From: a virus
Direction: 5' to 3' (one strand)
Length of the DNA: 21,870 nucleotides
Virus record (IMG/VR): IMGVR_UViG_3300017756_000137
Span: 1 to 21,870 of that record
In this document: piece after piece, positions 13,268 through 21,323 of the stretch
Layout of the letters: every line of letters starts with the position of its first letter
How positions within the stretch are numbered: position 1 is the first letter of the stretch
Made by a program: the position numbers and the translations under genes
Notes under the pieces: model-generated
What the model saw: only the letters and a program-made list of their open reading frames with translations
Told to the model about the DNA's origin: nothing
Database searches by the model: none

Positions 13268-16200
13268 ATGAAAGATAAAAAAAATAAAGCAAAATTTAAT
13301 ATCTTTCAGAAGTCTAGTGATATTGATTCTGAAACCAAGAAGTCAAATATCCGCGTTGGATATATTGACAAGAAGTTGGGGTACGTAAAGAATGTATCAA
13401 TAAAAGAAGCGAAACAAGTTGCCAAGGATGATCCTGGTAAAACTTTTATTCTTGAGAATCGAGATGGTGTAAGATATTTAAATATAAATGAGGTAATTGA
13501 TCTTAAATTTAAAGATGTATTGCCAAAGAAATCTGCAAAATCAAAAGATTGTAATCCTGTAGAGGGTCTAAAGGAAGAAAATAAAGATTACTCTAAAAAG
13601 AGTCCCAGACTAGAATTTTTTGGTGGTGGTGGAGTTGGGATTCAAGCTAATCCTGTCATGAGCGAGGATGGAAGACAATTACTTTCCGTTGATCTTGTTG
13701 AGGGTGGATTTGGATTTCAGTACCCACCTTTTGCAAAGTTTGTTGATGATAGAGGATTTTCTACTCAAGGAGTGTTGGAAACGAATCTCTGTGGCGTACA
13801 AGAGACTGAAATAACATATAGAGAGAAGGATCAATTTGAAGATTATGATATTGTAGAGGAAGAGGGTAGTGATGCTATTGGATTTGGTAGGAGGTATGAT
13901 GCTGATGGGAGAGATATTGGTGAATGGGATCCAACAACATATAAAAATCTAGGTGAGGATCCTATTCAGAGGCAAATTGACCAATATCTGGATGCTCTCA
14001 ATAGGGTCCAATATCCTTGGTGGAATAGTAGAGGTTACAGTCCCCTAGAAGTTATTGGACAAGACGAGACAACTCGAATAAAATATGATGTTCAGCACCC
14101 TACATGGGGAGCAAAAAAAGATGATGGGTATGTTGATATTGAATTTGAAGTCTATGGTCAAGGATCTGATAAAAATAGAGATATAAGATTTAGATTTGTT
14201 GAAGTTGATGATAATGATGAAGTGGTTGTTGACGGTCATACATTTACCATTAAGGGAATAACGCACCAAGACAGGAGTGACAAAACAAGAAAATCTATTA
14301 AGAGAATAAAGCGTAAAACAACTTATAAGGTTATATCGGAATCTAGAGGAAATTCTCAATACAAAAAAGATCTTATATTAGAACAAGGATTGTTAAAAAA
14401 AAGTTCATTTGGCCAAACTGGAGAAGAAAAAAAACTTTTAAGGATTCAAGAAGGTGATAATTATGCGCAGGGATCTACTATTTTTGCAGACGTAATGGGA
14501 TCGACCAATGATAATGATGATGTGCAATTGACTTGTCCTAGAGGAAAGTTTACTGCCAAGAATAAAAGTAGAATTGAAGCAAAAGTTAATAAGAAAATAC
14601 CTAATCCAAATATAGAACAATCCACACAATCTATATACGAAATTTCATATACTCCTCCGGGTACAAATGGAAGGGGTCCAAATGCGTCAAACTACTTACA
14701 AAATTCTAAAAAAATTGTTTTCTTAGATTCTAGTGGAGATGATAAAGACGATAATAGCATTGAGATTAAGAATATTGCTGGAGATATTAAAGTAAAGTTT
14801 TCTGATGATATGTCACATATCATCGCAACTGGTCATGGTAAGGGATCTTTTGATGTCGTTGCAAAATGGGATGACAATCCAAGTCCATCTAGCAATGGGG
14901 AAGCTATGAGTCTTGTTGTTATTGACGGAATACAATTTGATCAGAACAGTAGAGAAGGTAGAAAAACTAAAACATTTAAAGTAAGTCTTCGCGATAAAAA
15001 TACTTTACCTAAAAAGGTAAAGTCGGATCAACTTAAAGATGTTGGTAGGGGTACTTTTGATCTCTTCTATCGGTTAAGTGAGAGAGTTCCGGATCCTACA
15101 AAGATTAGAGATTCTTTTATGAATCGGTATGCTATTTCTCCAGTTCCGGATTCGGGTGAGGATGGAACTGATTTTGCTGGAATTCCGTACAATTTTATAT
15201 GGGAAGAAAATTTTCCGTTTAGTGGGGATTATATCTTCAGGGGATCTTCTGATGGAGAATCTTATTTAGCTATAGACGGGGAACAATTGTTTGAAATGTC
15301 TGAACCTAACGATTCCCCCAAAAAATATAAGAAGTATATTGAATCCGGAGTTCATCAAATTCATGTAAGTTTGGAGAATGGACTTAAATATGAAAAAGAA
15401 GTTACGAAGGTTATTAGAAAAGATATAGAACAGGATGCAAATACTGGTTCTGATTACAAGGTAATTTATAATGATCTTAATAAAAAGATCATGATCAAGG
15501 TCTCCTCTAATGCACAAAAGGTTATGCTCTTGGATCCGGATGGTATTGAGGTTGCAAGACTTGATATTGACTCGACAAAAAATGGTCGAATGAAATTTTC
15601 TGAAGATGGAAAGAAACTAATCTTGGTCGGAAAGTCTAACAAACAAGTGGATGGAACAATTACATTTACTTGGGATGATAGTCGATCAATTAATAAATCT
15701 AAATCTCTTAGTAGTATTAAGATTAAAGATACTTTATGGGACAAATCTTTTTCGGAGAAGGTAATTCCAAAATTTATTTCTGAAAATTTTGATCTTTATA
15801 TGCATGGTTATAAAGACAAAAAGTTAGAGGGACGAAATGTTGCATTTAAATTTGAGGAAGTAAATGGAAATCACAAATTTGTAATTGATGCTGAGGATTA
15901 TTTTGATGTTGGTGATTCGGATGATGGACTGTACAATAGAAATAACTCTATAGAAGTAAAACCAAATACAAATTATATTGTCACAATATTTGGTCCCGGT
16001 GATCATGAAACTGGTTTAGTTCAATCCTTTGGTAGAGAGCCTGATGAACTTAATCCTGAAAAGAAAAATGGGTCTAAAGTTACTGGAAATATTATTTTTA
16101 GGGATAGAAAAAATAGTGATAACGATAATGACGATTTTCAAGTTAGATTTCGGAATGGAGTAGTTACTTCAACTAGAATTTCAGGAACTGGAAGCAGAAA

Positions 16201-19200
16201 TAGTTTTAGCATGGTTTATCGATATAATCTTTCTAAAGATAATGATAATATAACAGGGACAAATGTAAAAACAATTTCTCTGATTGATAAAAACTATGCA
16301 CAAAAAAGAGAATCTCAATATGAAATTGTTAAGGTTGAGAAAGGAACTAAAGTTGAGGGCCAGGTTAGAAATATTTTTGATACAGTAAAGTATATTGACA
16401 AAGCAAATAGAAAATTGTGGAGAATTCCTCCAAGATCTGGAAAGAAGGATGCATTTTTAAATAGCCATGGAATAGTTCCATTTAAACCAAAACTAGAATT
16501 AAAATCAAAATCTGCAGATGTTAAATTTACTGAGGAAATTCCCGATATTAAAGCTTTCTTCGATAGAGATGGTGATAACCTTTATCTTAAGGTAACCGGT
16601 GATGGCACCGCTACTATTAATTTTTTACTGGATGTTGACGACAATCAATTTGATGATGATGGTCTCTTCGCAAAAGAAATTACTATTAAGACTGATGATA
16701 CTGATTTAAAATTAACAAGATCATCAATCCAGAGATATACTGGTCTCCCTCCTGATGGTCGTTACGGGAGAACAAGACGGTCAGTTTCTAGAATACAGGA
16801 AAAAGAAAAAATAAGAGGTTCGGGCACTTTCACTGGCGGAAAGACTTATAGTATTAAAGTGATTGGTGGTAATCCAAAAACTGGTTTCAAACCAATTGAC
16901 AAAACTACAGTTGGTTTCGATGATGACATTACAAACGGATATAATGAAAATGGATTGCTTAATATTACCAGTATTAATCCAAAACCAATAAAGGTTCCTG
17001 TCGAAGTAAAAATCAAAGAATCTACTATTAATGATGCCGAAATTGATTCTTCATCTGCAGAAGAAATTATTGCTTGGAAACATGTAGAGTTTCCTGTTAC
17101 TGGAGATTATCAGATTGATGTCGCAGCTGCCGATGCTGTTAACTTGTATATTGGTAATAGTATAACTGATGGAGATAGGAGATCTAGAAATGGATTGTCT
17201 GATGTTCGTGATGGTGGAGACGAGGTCATAATCAATAAAGATGGTTTTAATTCCTCAGGAAACTCTGCGGGAATGACTCCTTACGTAAGAAGATTTGAAA
17301 AGGGATTTTATCGTATTCGAGCTGAGTTAATTCAATCTTCAAATAAATCCAATTCTAAAAAAAATCCAATGGGATTGGCAGTAAAAATAAAAATTATAAA
17401 TCCTCAGGAGAGAGTTATTTCCGATGCCTCTTGGCAAGAGAATCCAATGGGATTCGCGGTAACTATTGATGCTCCAGATCCACCAATTCCATCAGAAACC
17501 AAACCAGTACAAAAAGGCAGGTGTCAGGATAATCCACTTTGGACAACTAGATTTCCTGGTGCTGAAGAACAGTGGTATCCGGTATACGATTTCAAGAACC
17601 CTAGTCGGTGGTCTAAATTTATGAATAGATTTGCTTTATCACCATTCCCTCCTTTATCGGATAAGAACACTGATAATGGTGGAGATCTTAGATCCAATAC
17701 TTGGATGTTCGAAGCATCTGAAACTGGATACTATGGTCTCAAAGGTTCTGCCGATAATATTGGTAGAATTGTAATTACTGATAATGAGACCAACAAATTA
17801 AAATCTATAGCAGAAACTCCAAATTACGAGCGGCAAGCCGGAGATCCTTTTTATATGGATTTACCGGAAGAAGGTGTTGGTGTATTGTATAGTCATAAGG
17901 ATAAAAATCCAAAAACTCACATATTCAAACTAGAAAAAGGAAAATATAAAATTCATGTTGATGTTGAGAACTACGTTGGGACCATTAAAGAAAAAATTGA
18001 AAAAGTAATTTTTAATACTGCTGATTGGGTATCTGAACCAAAGAAAATTGATTTTGCAAATGTCAACTTTGAGAAATTTGGTCAAGGATCCAATAAAAAT
18101 ATGGAAATTAAATTCATTTTCCAGGAATTAGGTGTCAAGAATGGTCATACATTTACGATTAAAAATGTTGAAAAGAGTGGTGATATTGAAAAATTTAATA
18201 AGAAGGTTAAGATCAATACAGACTATAAGGTTACTGCCGTTGCTACGAGAAAAGTTAATCAACAACCAAAAATAAAACAATCAAAACCAAAAACTTCTTT
18301 TGAGATTCCTATTACATATAATCTTGACAATCCCAGAAACTTTGGATTTAAGGTACTTAACGGTGGGAAAGCAATTGGTTTTGATGATAATGCAACTCGC
18401 CTTACAAATTTTGGTAGAAATACTACTCTAAGAGAAATAGAAGATTTTGATGTAAATGCAACTTTAAAAATTGAATCGACATCGCCTGGTGTAAAAGCAA
18501 AGTTTTCTGATGACGGTAAAAAAATTATTGTAAGTGGATCTTCTGGTGGAGACTTGTCTGTCAAATTTGAATGGGACGATAATCCGAATACTTCAGGTAA
18601 AGTATTTAAAACCATTGACATTGGTGGAACTATCTTCAGACAGAACGGTGAACGTGGAAAAGAAACCAAAAAAATAAAATTTGGGTCTGATAAAGGATCT
18701 TCTAGTGCAACAGAACAAAATCAATCCACATACTCAATTTCATATACTCCCCCAGGTACAAAGGGAAGGGGTCCAAATGCATCAAACTACTTAGAAAATC
18801 CTACAAAAATTGTCTTCTTGGATTCCCCTAGGGATGATAATGATGATAATAGTATTGAGATTAAGAATGTTAAGGGAGACATTGGTGCAACGTTTTCTGA
18901 TGATATGTCTCATATTATTGTAACTGGTCATGGTAAGGGATCTTTTGATGTCGTTGCAGAATGGGATGATAATCCAAGTTCATCTAGCAATGGGGAGGCT
19001 ATGAGTCTCGTTGTTATTAATGGAGTAGAATTTGATCAGAATAGTAGAGAAGGTAGAAAAACTGAAACATTTAAGGTAAATCTTCCCGATAAATTTGACC
19101 CGATAAAGTATAATGCTTTGGAACAAGGCGTTCTCAGAAAAGGTTTCGGAAAAACTGGAGGTAAAAGATCTAAAGATGGTGCGAAAGAAGGTGGATCATC

Positions 19201-20650
19201 ACCAGGGAAGGTTATATTTGCTGATTATGTCAGTTCATCAAATGATGATAACGATATGCAAATACGAGCAGAGAAGGGTCGGTTTACTCCATCTAACCGT
19301 CGAGGATCAATTCAAACTTCTCCCGGACAATTTACTGGAAGAGGAACCTGGGATCTAACATACAGATTAGAAGTTTCAAAAAGTGAAGTGGTGGATAAGA
19401 TCACTGAACTTGAGGGATATGAGGGTGTGATTTATGATGGACCCAAACTAGCGACATATCAAACTGGAAAACTTGGACCTTTCTTATCTCCATACTTTAA
19501 GGATGGTGTTGATACTATTACTGGTGCCAATACTTGGACCATGATTTGGAAAGATGTTGACTTCCCCATAGACGGTAGGTATACGTTGAAAGCGGAGGCA
19601 GATCATATACTCATGGTCAAGATTGGAGGAAAAGAAATTGAAAAAATTAAATCAGATCAGAATGTTGTTACAGTAAAGTTTACCGCACCAAAGGGGAAGA
19701 ATGATATCGAACTTAAGTTAAAGAATAAAAGTAAAACAGGGGTACCATTTAAGGAAAATCCTGTATTAGCCGCTGTACAAATATCAGGAAAAATTCCCAC
19801 TGATACTGGATCTACTATGTCTTGGAGACAGAATCCTGTAGGAATTTCTGCAATTCTTATTCCTCCACCATGCAAAAAAGTTATGAAAGGCACTGGGGTT
19901 GTATGTAATGTAAAAATTATGGATCCTCCGATAATTAGCATTGGCAATACGTTAACTCAACCACCACGAGAAATACCAGAAGAATCAGGAACTCCTCCAC
20001 CAGAAGCACCAATACTTACATCAACATCAACAGGAATATCAACAGTACCAATAGGACCACCGCCGATAGAAATTCCAGAAATACCCATTTATCCTGTAAT
20101 ACTTGAACTGGATAGGGTCGAAATTGGAACCCCCGGAATTGGATACACTCCCGGAGATCCTATGATTTTGATTCCGGGAGACGGAACTCCAAATATTCCT
20201 TTAGATGTAGAACTCACAACTTCAACTAGTGGAGGCGTAACTAGTATTAAACTCAACCAAAAACCATTTGGTATGACTTCTTACCCCAAAATTACAATTG
20301 CATCTCCTGAAGGTCTCAATTTCCAAGGAACTCCTATTCTTAGAGTAGTTAGAGATCCTATTGTTCAGGATACAAGTAAGTTAATTCAGGTTACTGATCT
20401 GGTTGGTCTCAAGAAAACTGGATACTATGCTGGCAGACCATATTATGGTTCTGTATTCTATAAAGATGGAGTCAAATATGCTGGTTGGTATGAAACTCCT
20501 GGGGATCTTGTTCAAATTTATGATACATTGCAAGAAAGTATTGATGCACAAGTTACAACTAGACCTTCTGCTATCATACGTCAGGGTAGCGATATTCGTA
20601 GCAATGATTCCAGACTTAATATACCGGGAACTCCGGACAATCTGATCTAA
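13268..20650 (+). CDS. Giant modular virion protein, 2460 aa (repeated beta-sandwich and PA14-like modules)
   Basis: This gene is a third of the window. The N-terminal part has LEFFGGGGVGIQANPVMSED and VEGGFGFQYPPFAKF, seen at the start of large structural proteins of cyanophages (some annotated VrlC-like). The middle is built from repeated modules. Type A (WDDNP ... GEAMSLVV) occurs strongly at residues 452-577 and 1820-1942 and weakly at about 727-835, 1075-1155 and 1678-1804. Type C (GQGSxKNxxIxF ... GHTFTIK) is at about 288-360, 838-907 and 1598-1662. Type B (IFADxxxSxNDxxDxQ) is at about 369-440, 934-990 and 1947-2037. PA14-like sandwiches (FPxxGxYxxxxxxD ... IxG) are at about 613-712, 1264-1378, 1446-1572 and 2068-2165. 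Paired NPxGxAV motifs follow two of these. A Pro/Thr-rich linker (about 2221-2278) leads to a C-terminal domain with KTGYYAGRPYYGSVFYKDGV. PA14-like folds bind carbohydrate, so a host-surface role is possible but inferred. No signal peptide or transmembrane segment is seen. Confidence 0.75.
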   Translation: MKDKKNKAKFNIFQKSSDIDSETKKSNIRVGYIDKKLGYVKNVSIKEAKQVAKDDPGKTFILENRDGVRYLNINEVIDLKFKDVLPKKSAKSKDCNPVEGLKEENKDYSKKSPRLEFFGGGGVGIQANPVMSEDGRQLLSVDLVEGGFGFQYPPFAKFVDDRGFSTQGVLETNLCGVQETEITYREKDQFEDYDIVEEEGSDAIGFGRRYDADGRDIGEWDPTTYKNLGEDPIQRQIDQYLDALNRVQYPWWNSRGYSPLEVIGQDETTRIKYDVQHPTWGAKKDDGYVDIEFEVYGQGSDKNRDIRFRFVEVDDNDEVVVDGHTFTIKGITHQDRSDKTRKSIKRIKRKTTYKVISESRGNSQYKKDLILEQGLLKKSSFGQTGEEKKLLRIQEGDNYAQGSTIFADVMGSTNDNDDVQLTCPRGKFTAKNKSRIEAKVNKKIPNPNIEQSTQSIYEISYTPPGTNGRGPNASNYLQNSKKIVFLDSSGDDKDDNSIEIKNIAGDIKVKFSDDMSHIIATGHGKGSFDVVAKWDDNPSPSSNGEAMSLVVIDGIQFDQNSREGRKTKTFKVSLRDKNTLPKKVKSDQLKDVGRGTFDLFYRLSERVPDPTKIRDSFMNRYAISPVPDSGEDGTDFAGIPYNFIWEENFPFSGDYIFRGSSDGESYLAIDGEQLFEMSEPNDSPKKYKKYIESGVHQIHVSLENGLKYEKEVTKVIRKDIEQDANTGSDYKVIYNDLNKKIMIKVSSNAQKVMLLDPDGIEVARLDIDSTKNGRMKFSEDGKKLILVGKSNKQVDGTITFTWDDSRSINKSKSLSSIKIKDTLWDKSFSEKVIPKFISENFDLYMHGYKDKKLEGRNVAFKFEEVNGNHKFVIDAEDYFDVGDSDDGLYNRNNSIEVKPNTNYIVTIFGPGDHETGLVQSFGREPDELNPEKKNGSKVTGNIIFRDRKNSDNDNDDFQVRFRNGVVTSTRISGTGSRNSFSMVYRYNLSKDNDNITGTNVKTISLIDKNYAQKRESQYEIVKVEKGTKVEGQVRNIFDTVKYIDKANRKLWRIPPRSGKKDAFLNSHGIVPFKPKLELKSKSADVKFTEEIPDIKAFFDRDGDNLYLKVTGDGTATINFLLDVDDNQFDDDGLFAKEITIKTDDTDLKLTRSSIQRYTGLPPDGRYGRTRRSVSRIQEKEKIRGSGTFTGGKTYSIKVIGGNPKTGFKPIDKTTVGFDDDITNGYNENGLLNITSINPKPIKVPVEVKIKESTINDAEIDSSSAEEIIAWKHVEFPVTGDYQIDVAAADAVNLYIGNSITDGDRRSRNGLSDVRDGGDEVIINKDGFNSSGNSAGMTPYVRRFEKGFYRIRAELIQSSNKSNSKKNPMGLAVKIKIINPQERVISDASWQENPMGFAVTIDAPDPPIPSETKPVQKGRCQDNPLWTTRFPGAEEQWYPVYDFKNPSRWSKFMNRFALSPFPPLSDKNTDNGGDLRSNTWMFEASETGYYGLKGSADNIGRIVITDNETNKLKSIAETPNYERQAGDPFYMDLPEEGVGVLYSHKDKNPKTHIFKLEKGKYKIHVDVENYVGTIKEKIEKVIFNTADWVSEPKKIDFANVNFEKFGQGSNKNMEIKFIFQELGVKNGHTFTIKNVEKSGDIEKFNKKVKINTDYKVTAVATRKVNQQPKIKQSKPKTSFEIPITYNLDNPRNFGFKVLNGGKAIGFDDNATRLTNFGRNTTLREIEDFDVNATLKIESTSPGVKAKFSDDGKKIIVSGSSGGDLSVKFEWDDNPNTSGKVFKTIDIGGTIFRQNGERGKETKKIKFGSDKGSSSATEQNQSTYSISYTPPGTKGRGPNASNYLENPTKIVFLDSPRDDNDDNSIEIKNVKGDIGATFSDDMSHIIVTGHGKGSFDVVAEWDDNPSSSSNGEAMSLVVINGVEFDQNSREGRKTETFKVNLPDKFDPIKYNALEQGVLRKGFGKTGGKRSKDGAKEGGSSPGKVIFADYVSSSNDDNDMQIRAEKGRFTPSNRRGSIQTSPGQFTGRGTWDLTYRLEVSKSEVVDKITELEGYEGVIYDGPKLATYQTGKLGPFLSPYFKDGVDTITGANTWTMIWKDVDFPIDGRYTLKAEADHILMVKIGGKEIEKIKSDQNVVTVKFTAPKGKNDIELKLKNKSKTGVPFKENPVLAAVQISGKIPTDTGSTMSWRQNPVGISAILIPPPCKKVMKGTGVVCNVKIMDPPIISIGNTLTQPPREIPEESGTPPPEAPILTSTSTGISTVPIGPPPIEIPEIPIYPVILELDRVEIGTPGIGYTPGDPMILIPGDGTPNIPLDVELTTSTSGGVTSIKLNQKPFGMTSYPKITIASPEGLNFQGTPILRVVRDPIVQDTSKLIQVTDLVGLKKTGYYAGRPYYGSVFYKDGVKYAGWYETPGDLVQIYDTLQESIDAQVTTRPSAIIRQGSDIRSNDSRLNIPGTPDNLI
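14621..15000 (+). repeat. Repeat module A, copy 1 (near-identical to 18725-19093)
   Basis: Encodes ISYTPPGTNGRGPNASNYLQ ... VKFSDDMSHIIATGHGKGSF ... VVAKWDDNPSPSSNGEAMSL and ends FDQNSREGRKTKTFKVSLRD. By hand alignment it is about four fifths identical to the second copy in protein. The 3' half is closer still in DNA, for example ggtcatggtaagggatcttt is shared exactly. Confidence 0.9.
18725..19093 (+). repeat. Repeat module A, copy 2
   Basis: Encodes ISYTPPGTKGRGPNASNYLE ... TFSDDMSHIIVTGHGKGSFD ... VVAEWDDNPSSSSNGEAMSL. It pairs with the copy at 14621-15000, about 4.1 kb upstream in the same gene. A more divergent relative (FSDDGKKIIVSGSSGGDLSV ... FEWDDNP) lies directly before it at about 18298-18680. 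Confidence 0.9.
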
Positions 20651-20654
20651 CATG

Positions 20655-20662
20655 GTTAAATA
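20655..20662 (+). promoter_or_regulatory. Possible variant late promoter before the beta-helix gene
   Basis: GTTAAATA within GGTTAAATAGTTAATAA lies 22 bases before the ATG at 20685, in a 34-base spacer. It nearly repeats the sequence before gp27. No other promoter or terminator is visible in this spacer. Confidence 0.3.
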
Positions 20663-20684
20663 GTTAATAACTTTATTTTTTCAC

Positions 20685-21311
20685 ATGTCTGCAACCGCTA
20701 GAAATAGTACAGGATCATTAAATTCCAATACAAATGAATTAGCAAAGAAAAATTATGATGCCATTGAATATGGAAATCGTCATGGGAGAATCAAGTACGG
20801 TCACATTCATAAAGAAGGTGATGTAACTTCTGCCGTTCTGATTGAGGCAGCAGATGCAGAGCACTCTTTTTGTATGGATGCTGATGGATCTAGAAAAGGA
20901 TGGACTAGCTCTATACAACCAGGACATTTTCAACTAGAATGTGGCAGTGCTTCTACTCAAGCTGAAGACAGTTTGGTCTTGAATGCAAAAAATGGTAATA
21001 TAATTATAAATGCTACCAATGGTAACCTTAGATTTGAGGCTGACAATATTGAGTTTGTTTCAAGAGGTTCAGGAACTAATAGTGGAAACTTTAAAGTAAC
21101 TGCCACAGAAAAAGTTCTCTTCCACTCAAAAGAATTTAGTGTAAATGCTACAAATTCTTTTAAAATTTTGAGTCCAAATAAAGGAGAGATTATAGCAAAT
21201 ACTGTACTAAAAATCTATTCATCTATCATTCGTGGAGTGACTGATGCTTCTAAAAATAAGGACTCAAAAGTTGGAACTAAAAGATATTGTTCACAACAAA
21301 ATCAAGTATAA
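20685..21311 (+). CDS. Beta-helix/needle-like virion protein (gp5 C-terminal or VgrG-tip type)
   Basis: A 208-residue protein. After a polar N-terminal segment, the HGRIKYGHIHKEGDVTSAVL strand pattern leads to short alternating beta repeats: SLVLNAKNGNIIINATNGNL, RFEADNIEFVSRGSGTNSGN, then FKVTATEKVLFHSKEFSVNA and FKILSPNKGEIIANTVLKIY. The NGNI-I-ATNGNL-FEA rhythm is what trimeric beta-helix needles show (the T4 gp5 C-terminus, VgrG tips). Since gp5 here lacks such an end, this protein may be the separate needle or a stalk of a fiber; that is inference. The start has no Shine-Dalgarno. The next gene begins 12 bases after its stop and has a strong one, so the two are probably an operon. Confidence 0.65.
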   Translation: MSATARNSTGSLNSNTNELAKKNYDAIEYGNRHGRIKYGHIHKEGDVTSAVLIEAADAEHSFCMDADGSRKGWTSSIQPGHFQLECGSASTQAEDSLVLNAKNGNIIINATNGNLRFEADNIEFVSRGSGTNSGNFKVTATEKVLFHSKEFSVNATNSFKILSPNKGEIIANTVLKIYSSIIRGVTDASKNKDSKVGTKRYCSQQNQV

Positions 21312-21323
21312 GGAGAATATTAA

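Noticed and set aside
18259-18669. A 136-codon minus-strand open frame within the giant gene
   Set aside because: It is antisense to a recognisable module A relative, has no ribosome site or operon context, and has an unnatural composition. It is a shadow frame.
20663-20673. AGTTA-A-TAACT as a terminator hairpin
   Set aside because: The stem is only five AT-rich pairs with a one-base loop, which cannot form. The following T-rich run is not directly attached.
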